62,624 bases of DNA from CAZRGV01 sp964599655 (GTDB taxonomy: Bacteria > Planctomycetota > Planctomycetia > Isosphaerales > Isosphaeraceae), in contig CAZRGV010000018.1 of assembly GCA_964599655.1 (NCBI GenBank), positions 1 through 62,624 of the forward strand, in the 5' to 3' direction. Made by a program: the position numbers and the translations under genes. Positions 1-9,911 of this stretch are shown here, one piece after another (position 1 is the stretch's first letter; each line of letters starts with the position of its first letter). A model generated the notes under the pieces. It was not told the DNA's origin. It did not search any database and saw only the letters and a list, made by a program, of their open reading frames with translations.

Positions 1-865
1 CTGGCTCGATCCGGGCCACGGGCACGTCCGTCGCCACGATGGCCCCGGCGTCGCGCGCGGCGTCGCAGAGATAGAACGAGACCATACCGATCCCGCCCCG
101 CACGTACCCCCAGGCCCCTGGAACTCCTCCCAGCCGGCCCGACTGGTGATGGAAGTGGATCGAGGCGGTTCCAGGGTCGTGAGGGCTCGCGTTCGTACCG
201 ATCACCCCCTGGCCGAGATACGCACGCTGAAGCCGTTCGTCCCGAAGAAAATGTTCGACGTACTCGACCATCGACCACTCGAAGAGCATCTTGCGGGCTT
301 CGTCGTCTCCTCGAAGACGCGCTTCGATCCGCTCCCGCGTCGGAGCGGGACCAACCCAGAGGTCACGATCATCGTCGGGACGAAGCGCATCGCGAAGCCG
401 GCGCTTCACGTCGCTCATCGCTCGCCAACCCGCGACATCCCCAGGCGAAAGCCGTCGGATTTCGGCCTCGCATTTCGCGTCGTCGTCCCAGAGTTGGATG
501 CACTGTCCGTCCTCGAACGGCACGAACATCCCGGCGTCCGCGAGCGTCCAGCTCAAACCACGCTCGCGAAGCCCCAACTCTTCGATGACCAGGGGATGCA
601 GCAAGCCAACCAAATAGGCACATGGCGAGATGCGATAGCCTGGCCATGTTTCCTCTAACGTGCAGGCCCCTCCGACTCTTGGCCTGGACTCCAGCACGAG
701 CACGTGCTTTCCGGCTCGAGCCAGATAGGCCGCACAGGCCAGACCGTTGTGCCCCGCGCCGACAACAACGACATCCCAGCGTCTGGCCGCCATCTCCTGG
801 ACAGGCATGGGCAAACCCAACATACCGAGCCTGTCCGCGGTCCGTCCATCGACCGGATCTTTCAT
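1..865 (-). CDS. FAD-dependent oxidoreductase, phytoene desaturase-like (3' end outside window)
   Basis: I translated this from the minus strand; the frame stays open from the ATG at 865 to the window edge, giving about 288 residues. Near residues 27-50 there is a Rossmann dinucleotide-binding start reading VVVVGAGHNGLACAAYLARA, followed by VLVLE, the pattern of the phytoene dehydrogenase/PYROXD2-like amine-oxidase fold family that binds FAD. Further on, GGVPGAWGYVRGGIGMVS is also typical of this family. The substrate cannot be told: carotenoid desaturase relatives include many enzymes of unknown substrate. It lies downstream of cphA on the same strand, separated by 157 bp containing a hairpin, so co-transcription is uncertain. 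A second in-frame Met at residue 20 is an alternative start. Confidence 0.85.
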   Translation of the reverse strand, partial: MKDPVDGRTADRLGMLGLPMPVQEMAARRWDVVVVGAGHNGLACAAYLARAGKHVLVLESRPRVGGACTLEETWPGYRISPCAYLVGLLHPLVIEELGLRERGLSWTLADAGMFVPFEDGQCIQLWDDDAKCEAEIRRLSPGDVAGWRAMSDVKRRLRDALRPDDDRDLWVGPAPTRERIEARLRGDDEARKMLFEWSMVEYVEHFLRDERLQRAYLGQGVIGTNASPHDPGTASIHFHHQSGRLGGVPGAWGYVRGGIGMVSFYLCDAARDAGAIVATDVPVARIEP

Positions 866-947
866 CGGTCTCGGTCCTCCCTCGATCTTCTTTGCCTTAC
901 TCTCGCGGATCGGGGAGCCCGAAACAAGCCTCTCCAGCGCGGACGAA

Positions 948-986
948 GGCGGAGCTCATCGAGAGGAACGCTCGATGGACTCCGCC
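948..986 (-). terminator. Imperfect hairpin downstream of cphA
   Basis: Two 16-nt arms (948-963 and 971-986) pair with two mismatches around a 7-nt loop, 37 nt past the cphA stop codon on the minus strand. The U-tract afterwards is weak (ttcgtcc), so it may be a poor terminator or simply a transcript-end structure. Confidence 0.4.
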
Positions 987-1022
987 CAAGAGTCTCACAT
1001 CAAACTATCGCGAGCCGTTTCC

Positions 1023-3723
1023 TCAGTCCATCCCTCGGCTCGCCAGGACCACCTCTTCCGTTACGACTTCCATGGCCTCGCTCAGTTCGATCTCACGACC
1101 TGGGACACAGGTCGCGAGATACCGCTGAACAAACGCAACGGTCTCGTCGATGGTATCGGCCTGAATGACGAGCAAATCCCCTCGTCCCACCCGCCCAAGC
1201 GCGGTTTCGACGGCCTTCAGCGCGCCCCGGAAATCATGGATCTCGGTCGCTCTGGATGCACGCTCGAGCCCCTTTCGGAACAGGGCCATGATCTCGCCTT
1301 CGGCCCGTCCCCGTACGTAATGGTCCTCGTAGAGAAAAACCACATCGAAGGCCGCGCCGAGGATCTCGGCCTGACGGATCATGTCCTCGTCGCGACGATC
1401 GCCCGCCGCCGAGTACACGATCAGGCGTCGTTCATGCGGCAGAGGCTCAATGGCCTCGATCAGGGCTCGAAGCGCCGAGGGATTGTGTCCGTAGTCGACA
1501 ACCACGGTGGCACCGCCGATCGTCAGCAGGTTGAACCGCCCTGGCACCGTGGCCATCGCGGCGGCGAAGGTTTCCATTCCGCCTCGAATCGTCTCGAGGT
1601 CGATTCCGAGCGACCAGGCCGCCGCGGCGGCCGCCAGCGCGTTCTCGACCTGAAAGCCGATGCGACCGCCGTGGGTCAGTGGGACTTCGCTCAGCCGGAT
1701 CAACCCAGTTTCCCGAAGCCCTTCCGCGAAGACGATCTCCCCGTGCCGGACGACCACCGCGCGGCCGCCGTTCTCCCGGTGAGCAACGATCACCGGATGG
1801 TCGGCCTCCGGCGTGAAGTAAACCACCGAGCCTGGGCAAAACTCCGCCATCTCGGCAACCAGAGGATCGGCCGCGTTCAGGACCGCCGCGCCGTTGGTCG
1901 CCACCACGTCAACCAGCGTCCGCTTGACCTGGGCCAGCTTTTCCAGCGTGTGGATGTCCGAAAGTCCAAGATGGTCGCCTTCGCCGATGTTCGTGACCAC
2001 CGCCACGTCGCAACGGTCGAATCCGAGGCCACTTCGGAGAATCCCGCCTCGCGCGGTCTCCAGCACGGCCGCTTCGACCTCGGGATTCATCAGGACCGCG
2101 CGAGCACTCAAGGGACCGCTGCAATCACCGGCCTCCAGCCGGCGATCGTTCAGATAGATCCCATCCGTGCAGGTCATCCCCACCTTCCGGCCGGTTTCAC
2201 GAACAATGTGAGCGATGAACCGGGTGACCGTCGTCTTGCCGTTGACGCCGGTGACGCCCACGATCGGGATCCGGCCATCCTCACCGGACGGAAACAACAA
2301 GTCCACGATCGCCTCACCCACCGGGCGGGGCATGCCCGCCGAAGGCTCCAGGTGCATGCGCAATCCCGGAGCGGCGTTGACCTCGACGATGATCCCCCCT
2401 TGCTCTTCGAGCGGCCGGCCGATGTCAAGCGCGACGATGTCGATGCCGGCGATGTCGAGACCGACCATTCGAGCCGCCTCAATGGCACGGGCCGCAACCT
2501 CCGGATGAACGCGATCGGTCACGTCGGTGGCCGTTCCGCCGGTGCTCAGGTTCGCGTTTCGTCGAATGAGGACGGTCTGGCCGGCCGGAGGAATCGACTC
2601 CGGCGTGTACCCTTGCTGCTTCAGTACGCCCAGCGAGACGGCGTCCANNNNNNNNNNGGGGAATCTTGCTCAGAGCGGTCGCGTGATCCTCGCCGCGTCT
2701 TGGGTCGCGATTCTCGATCTCGACCAGCTCGGCGATCGTCGATCGACCGTCGCCGATGACCCGCGCCGGCTCCCGTCTCGACGCGGCCACAACCCGGCCG
2801 CCCACCACCAACAAACGAAAATCGTCTCCCGGCGCGAATCGCTCGACGACAACTCCGGACGAGCCGCTTTCGGCCAAGGCGGCCTCATAGGCGGCCCGCA
2901 CCTGCTCTCGCGTCGTCAGGTTCGTGGCCACGCCCCGACCCTGGTTCCCGAACTGGGGTTTGACCACCACGGCCGAACCAATCTCCTCAGCGGCCGCCCA
3001 TGCGTCGTCGACACTGGCGACGGGACGCCCATCCGGAACGGGAACACCGATCGCTCGAAGCAGTTCGCGAGTCAATTCCTTGTCCTGCGCGATCTCCTGA
3101 GCGATCGCGCCGGTTCGGTCGGTTTCAGCTGCGAGGATCCGACGTTGCCGGCTTCCAAACCCGAGTTGAACGAGGCTCCCCGAGTTGAGCCGACGAACCG
3201 GAATGCCTCTCGACTTCGCCGCCTCCACAATGGAACGTGTGCTCGGACCGAGACTTACCTGCTGCGCCAGTTTGCGGAGTTTCTGGACCTCGGTCTCGAC
3301 GTCGAAGGGCGCGTCGCGAACCGCGGCATCAAGCAAACGGCGAGCGGCGTCGAGGCAGGCACGCGCCACCTCCTCCTCTTGATATTCGATGACGACCTTG
3401 TAGACCCCCTCTTCAGACGTTTCTCGGGCCCGACCGTAACCGACGTCGTGACCGGCCAGCGACTGCAACTCCAGCGCGACATGCTCCAGAATGTGCGCCT
3501 GGTACGTCCCTCGACGAAGCCGCTCGAAGAACCCGCCTCGAGTTCCCACGCTGCAACGATGCTCGACCAATGTTGGCAACCAGCGCATCAAACGATCGTT
3601 GAACCCTGGCAATTCATCGGACGGGGAATCCTTGAGTTCCTGAAGGTCGACCCACGCCTCCAGAACGGGGAAGTTGGCCCAGATATTCGGCCCCCGAAGG
3701 GCCAGGACGTTCCGAAATTCCAT
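1023..3723 (-). CDS. cphA: Cyanophycin synthetase, interrupted by a spurious 10-N gap
   Basis: Cyanophycin synthetase polymerises Asp and Arg into multi-L-arginyl-poly-L-aspartate, a nitrogen reserve, using ATP. The N-terminal CphA domain (MEFRNVLALRGPNIWANFPV) covers about residues 1-160. An ATP-grasp domain follows, with VVVKPQFGNQGRGV and, after the gap, NLSTGGTATDVTD and IIVEVNAAPGLRMH. From about residue 484 a Mur-ligase-like domain begins with the P-loop VTGVNGKTTVTR and continues with TNIGEGDHLG and DYGHNPSAL. Without the ten Ns (2648-2657) the two halves join exactly in frame to about 896 residues, the usual CphA1 length. The ATG at 3723 has AGGAG 11 nt upstream. The gene is divergent from the ABC transporter/DUF1854 pair. 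No cyanophycinase is visible in the window. Confidence 0.95.
2648..2657. other. Assembly gap, 10 N, probably of zero true length
   Basis: Ten Ns lie inside cphA. Deleting them joins ATTCCCC to TGGACGCC on the coding strand, reading I-P-L-D-A-V in one frame, which is what CphA proteins have at this point. The run therefore looks like a scaffolding placeholder. Confidence 0.9.
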
Positions 3724-4538
3724 GGCGGAGTTGACTCCTGGATGTCGCGCCTTCCTGCCGAACGCTGGTTGGGCCCCACACCCACCCTGTCGCAGGACGA
3801 TTCCGGGCCCTCGCGCCCGGAAGGGACGCTTCACAGACGCTCGATGAGACGCTCGTGAGAGGAGCGTGAAATGTCGATGAAAGAGATGCTCTTCCGGTTC
3901 CGTGAGACCGCACGCCCCCAAGGAATTACGGCGGATTTGGTCTCAACGTTGGGGGCTCCTCGAATATTCAAGAAGACTTCAAACTTCGCGACAACAAGGT
4001 TTAAGCACCCGGACCGAGTCCGACCGCGTTTCCTCAAGGGGCTCGGGGGCCAAGGGTCGTCCGCGACCCGTGCTCGGGCCTGGTTCGACCTGGAACACGG
4101 GTCGAGGATGACCTTTGGTACCCGGAAAACTTGGCTCAATCCGATCCACTCGTTTAGCGTCGCATCCGTGGGAACCGCGCGAATCCAGGACCATGGCTAC
4201 GGAAGCTCATTCCGCAGAGCAAGCGGTATGCCAACCTGCTTGACGGTTCTGGTTACCGATTTTCCGGTCGAGTTCCGACCCGAGCGGACACTCTAGTAAA
4301 GCGTTATAACAAGAAACTTGAGCCTTGGTACTCCTGTCGCGACGAAGAAAAACGCGTCCTCCGAACGACCTGGCGTACCGCGGGCAAGTGTATTCACCAC
4401 TCGAGGGCCAGGCGATTCTCGACAATCGCCCTATTCAGAGGGAGACGACGTTTTAGAATAGTTAGAGTTCCGAAGCGACCAGACAGGCTCTCCTCGATCG
4501 CACGCGGAGCGCCAAGCGCAGGGCCATCGACACGTCCC
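3724..4538. other. Divergent intergenic region of the cyanophycin module
   Basis: 815 bases separate cphA (leftward) from the ABC transporter gene (rightward). It is less GC-rich than the flanking genes. An ORF at 3871-4296 (+) has AGGAG six bases before its ATG, but its codon use lacks the strong GC3 bias of the neighbours and its product is unrecognisable, so I do not call it. The region presumably holds the promoters of both cyanophycin transcripts; no convincing sigma-70 or sigma-54 box was found. Confidence 0.5.
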
Positions 4539-6806
4539 ATGAATCGAGCCTCCCATCACAACAATTCGGATTGCTGGCGAACCCTGCCCGACGCCAGACG
4601 GCCGGAAGTTGCCAGATTGCTCGAGCCAGACGAGGTCTTGCTCGCCTGGTTTGAGCCTGATCTGGAAACCCGTCTCCGATATGCGCAGGGACTGGTCCTT
4701 CTTACCAATCTTCGCATCCTCTCAGGACACCCGACAACTCCCCAAAGCCCAGCGCTTCAGTGGCGGTCTTGGCCTCTGGGAGACACGGTGGCCCTGATGG
4801 CCAACGAGCGAGGCGGTCTTGGGCAGATCGACTTGCTCGGCCCTTCGGGGCGTCTTGATTCCTGGCGCTACACGGCCGCCCAGGCCAGGGCCGCCCACCG
4901 CCTGGCCGACCGCTTCGAGACCTTCCGTCGCGACGGCCGTCTGGATCTCGACTCGCGAGCCGATTCGGTCTGTCCTGGATGCGGCACGGTGCTCTCGGCA
5001 TCGCGGATCGACTGCCCAACCTGCGAGGCCGCTCCTCCCGCGGATCCAACCGCCTCCGCGTTGGTTCGGCTCTTCCACTTCGCGAGGCCCCGAGCCGGCG
5101 TCATCGCGCTGGGCTTCGCGCTCACCCTGGCCAGCACCGCCGCGGGGCTTGTTCCACCGTATCTCACCCAGCCGCTGGTGGACGATGTCTTGATCCCTCG
5201 ACAGGCGGGTCGGAATCTGCCGTTCCACCTTGTGTACGGGTATCTCGGCCTGATGGCGGGTGCCTCGCTGCTTGCCTGGCTTCTGAGCTGGGCCCGAAGT
5301 TTCACCATGGCCTGGATCAGCGAACGGATCAGTTCCGACCTTCGCGACCAGACCTACCGCCACCTCCTCAAACTTTCGATGGAGTTCTTCGGCGGCAAAC
5401 GCACCGGCGACCTGATGTCTCGACTTCGCAGCGACACCGGCCGGCTCTGTAACCTCCTCTCGGTGAACCTCGTCGACTTCGCCGCCGACGTTCTCATGAT
5501 CGTGGGAACGGCCGCGATCCTTCTGATCAAGGCTCCGCTCCTGGCGGTCGCGACTCTGGTTCCGGTCCCTCTCGCCGGTTGGTTGGTCCACGCCGTCCGA
5601 TTGCGGCTTCGCCACGGCTTCGACCAAGGGAACCGGGCCTGGGCCGCCATGACGAGCGTTCTCGCCGACACGATCCCCGGCATCCGCGTCGTCAAGGCGT
5701 TCGCGCAGGAACAACGCGAGGTCGACCGCTTCGCCCGAGCGAACGCGCACGTCGTGCGAATCAATGACCGAGTCAACACGATCTGGGCTTTCTTCGGCCC
5801 AATGATTGGTCTGCTCTCGCAAGGCGGGCTGCTCGTCGTCTGGACCGTCGGCGCCTGGTTGATCTTCACGCAAGGCTTCCAGGTCGGCGTTCTGACGATG
5901 TTCCTGACGTATCTCGCCCGGTTCTACACCCGGCTCGAATCGATGAGCCGTATGGTTCAGGCCACGCAGCGCGCCGGGGCGAGCGCCCAACGCATCTTCG
6001 AGATCCTGGACCGCGTTCCCAGCGTGGCGGAGCCCGTCCATCCCGTGTCGCCCGGCCGGCTTCAGGGGGAAATCGAGTTTCGGGACGTGAGTTTCCGTTA
6101 CGGTACTCGGGAAGTCCTGCACCAGATTAGCCTGTCGATCCAGCCCGGCGAGATGATCGGCCTCGTCGGTCACACGGGAGCCGGAAAGAGTACGCTCGTC
6201 AACCTGATCTGCCGGTTCTACGATGTGACCTCGGGCTCGATCCGCATCGATGGTACGGATGTTCGACGCTTTCCGGTCGCCGGCTACCGCCGCAACATCG
6301 GCATCGTCCTTCAAGAGCCGTTCCTCTTCTTTGGAACCGTGGCCGACAACATTGCGTACGGCCGACCCGACGCTTCGCGCTCGGAGATCATCGAGGCCGC
6401 TCGCGCCGCCAAGGCGCACGAGTTCATTCTTCGACTCCCCGACGGCTACGACACGCCTGTGGGCGAGCGAGGCCAGAGCCTCTCGGGAGGTGAACGCCAG
6501 CGTATCTCGATCGCCCGAGCCTTGCTGATCGACCCGGCCATCCTGATCCTCGACGAGGCGACCTCGTCCGTCGACACCGAGACCGAACGGGAGATCCAGG
6601 AGGCGCTTGAGAACCTGATCCGAGGCCGCACGACGATCGCCATCGCCCACCGGCTGAGCACGCTCCGACGCGCCGATCGCCTCGTGGTCCTGGAACGGGG
6701 CCGGATCGTCGAGGTCGGCCGACACCACGATTTGCTTCAGGTTCCTGACGGCCCCTTCGCCAGGCTGCACCGTGCCCAGATCGAACTGGCTGGCATCTCG
6801 GAATAA
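4539..6806 (+). CDS. ABC transporter, fused permease and ATPase, cyanophycin-associated type
   Basis: A 755-residue half-transporter with an unusual N-terminus. Residues 1-140 form a soluble domain, followed by a zinc ribbon with Cys145, Cys148, Cys159 and Cys162 (CPGCG then CPTC). A six-helix exporter-type membrane domain spans about 180-480, and the ATPase follows: Walker A GHTGAGKS at 544-551, Q-loop LQEPFLF, signature LSGGERQR at 648-655, Walker B ILILDEAT, H-loop AIAHRLS. Family knowledge: ABC proteins of this architecture next to DUF1854 proteins are annotated as cyanophycin-metabolism-associated. Here the pair sits divergent to cphA, which supports that label. The transported substrate is not known. 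DUF1854 follows after 83 nt. Confidence 0.88.
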   Translation: MNRASHHNNSDCWRTLPDARRPEVARLLEPDEVLLAWFEPDLETRLRYAQGLVLLTNLRILSGHPTTPQSPALQWRSWPLGDTVALMANERGGLGQIDLLGPSGRLDSWRYTAAQARAAHRLADRFETFRRDGRLDLDSRADSVCPGCGTVLSASRIDCPTCEAAPPADPTASALVRLFHFARPRAGVIALGFALTLASTAAGLVPPYLTQPLVDDVLIPRQAGRNLPFHLVYGYLGLMAGASLLAWLLSWARSFTMAWISERISSDLRDQTYRHLLKLSMEFFGGKRTGDLMSRLRSDTGRLCNLLSVNLVDFAADVLMIVGTAAILLIKAPLLAVATLVPVPLAGWLVHAVRLRLRHGFDQGNRAWAAMTSVLADTIPGIRVVKAFAQEQREVDRFARANAHVVRINDRVNTIWAFFGPMIGLLSQGGLLVVWTVGAWLIFTQGFQVGVLTMFLTYLARFYTRLESMSRMVQATQRAGASAQRIFEILDRVPSVAEPVHPVSPGRLQGEIEFRDVSFRYGTREVLHQISLSIQPGEMIGLVGHTGAGKSTLVNLICRFYDVTSGSIRIDGTDVRRFPVAGYRRNIGIVLQEPFLFFGTVADNIAYGRPDASRSEIIEAARAAKAHEFILRLPDGYDTPVGERGQSLSGGERQRISIARALLIDPAILILDEATSSVDTETEREIQEALENLIRGRTTIAIAHRLSTLRRADRLVVLERGRIVEVGRHHDLLQVPDGPFARLHRAQIELAGISE

Positions 6807-6889
6807 CCGCCTGGTTGCCAGATCACTCGGAAGGAGCGAGTCACGCCTCCGGTCGTTCTTCCCTTTTGACCGAGAACCGATCCACCACC

Positions 6890-7357
6890 ATGAGTCAGCG
6901 ATTCGGATTGAACCACGACGACTGGGGACGCCTCGTGCTGATCGATTCCGAGGGCGTTCGCCATGTCGGGGTTGAGCCGGTTCGCGCGTTCCCGCTCAGC
7001 GAGCCTCAACGTTGGATCGCCCTGCTCGACGCGAACGGCCACGAGCTCGTCCTCATCACGGATCTCGACACACTCACCCCGGAGAATCGACAGGCCCTCG
7101 AGGAAGAACTCCGGCGCCGGGAGTTCGTTCCGGTCCTGCGGCGGATCGTCCGAATCTCCAGCGACAGCCCGCCTTGCGAGTGGGACGTCGAGACGGACCG
7201 CGGGCCTACCCGCTTCACGCTCGACAGCGAGGATCAGATCCGTCGCCTCGGCTCGGAGCGAGTCCTCATCACCGACACGAGGGGGCTTCGCTACCTCATT
7301 CCCGATATCCGTGCCCTCGACCCTCAGAGCCGGCTTCGTCTGGAACGCTATCTCTGA
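6890..7357 (+). CDS. DUF1854 family protein, cyanophycin-associated
   Basis: A 155-residue soluble protein with no signal peptide or membrane segment. The start is the ATG at 6890 (MSQRFGLNHDDWGRLVL), because the upstream extension looks non-coding. The sequence fits DUF1854: an N-terminal 'DDWGRLVLIDSEG..HVGVEPVRAFP' region, a central IALLDANGHELVLI segment and a C-terminal ITDTRGLRYLIPDI segment. DUF1854 proteins are repeatedly found beside cyanophycin genes and this type of ABC transporter; their biochemical role is unknown. It lies 83 bp behind the transporter on the same strand and is probably co-transcribed. Confidence 0.85.
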   Translation: MSQRFGLNHDDWGRLVLIDSEGVRHVGVEPVRAFPLSEPQRWIALLDANGHELVLITDLDTLTPENRQALEEELRRREFVPVLRRIVRISSDSPPCEWDVETDRGPTRFTLDSEDQIRRLGSERVLITDTRGLRYLIPDIRALDPQSRLRLERYL

Positions 7358-7516
7358 GCCGAGTGTTATGGAGCAAGCCAGAAGTCGGAATCTTCGCATT
7401 CCACGAACCGGCACTCTTCGGTAGACTCCGACACGCGGCCGGATGGTGGTCGTGTCGGCAACACTCTTGCGGTCATGGATGGCCGCGACGAGGCGAGGGA
7501 AGGATTCCCTGATCCC

Positions 7517-8734
7517 ATGCATCTCGCTGGAACGCGACCGCAATGGCTAGTTGGCCTGGGTGCCCTGCTTTGCCTTGGCCTGTCCTCCGGCTGCGCCACG
7601 ATGCGGTGCAACGCCAGCGATCCGTACCATCGTCCTTGCTCGGACGGCTTCATTCGGACAAAGGACGGCTGGCGCCTCGGAATCCGTCACATCCGGCCCT
7701 CGCAGCCTGACCCGGGCAAGCTCCCCGTCGTGCTCTGCCACGGCCTGGGGCTCAACGGCACCTTCTGGACGATCACGGATGAACACCTGCCTGAGCAGCT
7801 CGCGGCCCGGGGCTACGAGGTTTTCATCCCCGACATGCGAGGCTCGGGCGCCAGCCGCCGAGTCGGCGCGGTCGGCAAGATCAACGCCTTTCTCCGCCAA
7901 ACGCCGTTGAACGAAATCGGCGACGGGGAATGGAACGTCGACGACCAGATCCGCTATGACGTGCCGGCGATCCTCGAGTACGTCCGCCTCACCACCGGGC
8001 ACGACCGCGTGAACTGGGTCGGCCACAGCCTTGGTGGGATGCTCATGTACGCCTTCCTCGAAACCTCACCGGAAGCCTGGCGGATCGCCAACTTCGTCGG
8101 CATGGGCAGCACGATCATCCTTAAGGAAACACCCCAGACCGACATGCTCAACGCGAGCCGGGCGCTTCGCGTCATGCTCCGGTTCGTCAGTACCGGACGC
8201 ATCGCCCGTCCGATGATGTTTCGCCGGCCTCCGGGGCTCGAGAAAATCGACGGTTTCTACTATACCGCCGCGAACGTCGATCGCGAGACGGTGAATCGTT
8301 TCTACGCCTTCACTCTGGAAAACCCGGGACGAGGAGCCTTGAAGCAACTCGACCCCTATCTCGAATACGGCCGATTCTACTCCGCCGACCGCCGAATCGA
8401 CTACGCCTCGCGGCTCCCCGAAATCACGACACCCACACTCATGATCGCCGGAGATGGCGACGTCATGTCCGACGTCCCCTCAACGCTTTTGACGTTCAAC
8501 GCGCTCTCAAGCCCTGATAAGACACTGATGCGGTTCGGACGGCTTGAGGGACATTTTGACGACTATGGCCATTGCGACCTCGTCTGGAGCCGACACGCCC
8601 CCCACGAAATCTTCCCTCGCCTGATCGACTGGCTGGATCCCAGGCAGCCCGCAATGGCCCTGCCCGATGGTGGTCCGTCGGCTCCATTGCCGATCCGTGC
8701 CTCGCCGCAAGACCCCTCCGCTCCGGCTCGATAG
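7517..8734 (+). CDS. Alpha/beta-hydrolase lipoprotein, lipase/esterase-like
   Basis: About 405 residues. The start at 7517 (MHLAGTRPQW) gives a lipoprotein signal: hydrophobic stretch LVGLGALLCLGL then lipobox LSSGC. The fold follows the alpha/beta-hydrolase order: oxyanion region CHGLGLNGTFW, nucleophile elbow GHSLGGM, acid region AGDGDVMSD and late histidine in YGHCDLVW. YEVFIPDMRGSG and NVDDQIRYDVPAIL resemble gastric-lipase/LipA-like enzymes that cleave lipid or ester substrates. It would act anchored to an envelope membrane. It is probably independent of the cyanophycin genes (about 160 bp behind DUF1854). The specific substrate is unknown. Confidence 0.85.
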   Translation: MHLAGTRPQWLVGLGALLCLGLSSGCATMRCNASDPYHRPCSDGFIRTKDGWRLGIRHIRPSQPDPGKLPVVLCHGLGLNGTFWTITDEHLPEQLAARGYEVFIPDMRGSGASRRVGAVGKINAFLRQTPLNEIGDGEWNVDDQIRYDVPAILEYVRLTTGHDRVNWVGHSLGGMLMYAFLETSPEAWRIANFVGMGSTIILKETPQTDMLNASRALRVMLRFVSTGRIARPMMFRRPPGLEKIDGFYYTAANVDRETVNRFYAFTLENPGRGALKQLDPYLEYGRFYSADRRIDYASRLPEITTPTLMIAGDGDVMSDVPSTLLTFNALSSPDKTLMRFGRLEGHFDDYGHCDLVWSRHAPHEIFPRLIDWLDPRQPAMALPDGGPSAPLPIRASPQDPSAPAR

Positions 8735-8738
8735 CCGA

Positions 8739-9911
8739 TTAGTAGGATGCCACCGCGATCGTTTCGCCTTCCTCGACCCGTCGCACGGGAAGCCCGTCCC
8801 ACAGAAGGTCGCCCGCCCTGGGACGCCTCGCCAGTTCCTCGAGCACGGACGGCCCCTTCGTACCGAGCGTCCTGAAAAAGAAGCCCCGGCAAACGACGAC
8901 CTGCTCGCGATAGGGAGGGTAGCGATTCAAGATCGCATGCGCCTCGGCCATTCGGTAATGCGGAAGCATCGCGAACAGATGATGCGTCACGTGGAAGTCC
9001 TGTCCGTAGGGGAACACGCAGGCGCTCAGCAGCGGATTGACCAGAAACACTCTGGAGTTGGTGAGGTCGCCATCGTCGGGCGCATTGCTGTGATGGGCGA
9101 TCTCTCGCAGTTGCATCAACATCGGGTAGAACGTTAACAACGGCACAACCCAGAACAGCAGGAAAATCGGCCAGGCATGCAACGCGTGCACGACGGTCAG
9201 GACCGAAACCCAGTACGCCCCTCGAAGGCAACGCCCCACTCGAAAGCGGTAGACGTTGTGCAGCTCCTTGACATGCGGGCCGGTCTGAAGGTTCGCCCCC
9301 TTGGCCTGTCCCATTAGGTAGTGAAGGATTTTCGGCGGCCAGACCAGCGCCAGCACCACGTAGCGCAAGACGAACCCGAGCCGGGAAACCGGAAACCGTT
9401 GCGGATCGGAATCGTTCAGCCGGATCAGGTCCGGGTCACGCTCCGGATCATTGATGAACTGGTGATGTCCCAGGTGGCTGGCGCGGAACCGTTGCGTCAT
9501 CCCCATGACGGGGAACATAAGTAGGAGGTCGGAAACCAACTCGTTGGCCAGCTTGTTTTTGAACAGGGCGTAATGGCTCGCGTCGTGGGCCAGACCGGAA
9601 AGCCGGTGCTGAAGCGCCGCGATCAGGAACATCCCGACGATCGCCAGCGGCACGAACGCAACCAGCGTGAGTCGACCGGTCATCCAGGCGTGATACGCCC
9701 AGGAGCAACCGCCAAGCACCACAACCAGCCCCAGGTATTCGCGAAGGATGTAGACGATGTTCGTCGCGTTGTCCGCTCGCATCAGCGGCACCAGGGCGTG
9801 GTGGGCCTCCGACCACGTCAAGTCGTCGGGCCGCGCAGCCGCCTCGACCTCGTCCAGGGAACCGGCTCCACCCATTTTCGCTTTTCCCCGCAAACTAGCC
9901 GTACAGGACAT
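8739..9911 (-). CDS. Membrane fatty acid desaturase
   Basis: A 390-residue integral membrane protein with the histidine boxes of the acyl-lipid/acyl-CoA desaturase superfamily, which ligate a diiron centre: HDASHYALF (HxxxH), HLGHHQFIND (HxxHH), HHSN and HVTHHLFAM. Hydrophobic segments IVYILREYLGLVVVLGG, LTLVAFVPLAIVGMFLIAAL and IFLLFWVVPLLTFYPML fit the expected hairpins. It likely introduces double bonds into fatty acyl chains using O2 and an external electron donor. The ATG at 9911 is taken; an internal Met 12 codons on is possible. Convergent with the hydrolase gene, with only 4 bp between stops. Confidence 0.88.
   Translation of the reverse strand: MSCTASLRGKAKMGGAGSLDEVEAAARPDDLTWSEAHHALVPLMRADNATNIVYILREYLGLVVVLGGCSWAYHAWMTGRLTLVAFVPLAIVGMFLIAALQHRLSGLAHDASHYALFKNKLANELVSDLLLMFPVMGMTQRFRASHLGHHQFINDPERDPDLIRLNDSDPQRFPVSRLGFVLRYVVLALVWPPKILHYLMGQAKGANLQTGPHVKELHNVYRFRVGRCLRGAYWVSVLTVVHALHAWPIFLLFWVVPLLTFYPMLMQLREIAHHSNAPDDGDLTNSRVFLVNPLLSACVFPYGQDFHVTHHLFAMLPHYRMAEAHAILNRYPPYREQVVVCRGFFFRTLGTKGPSVLEELARRPRAGDLLWDGLPVRRVEEGETIAVASY

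Noticed and set aside
3871..4296. 141-codon plus-strand ORF with a reasonable ribosome-binding site between cphA and the ABC transporter
   Set aside because: Codon third positions lack the strong GC bias of real neighbours and the product has no recognisable motif.
4426..4458. Possible promoter (TCGACA and TAGAAT) before the ABC transporter
   Set aside because: The spacing between the two boxes is about 29 bp, too long for a sigma-70 promoter.
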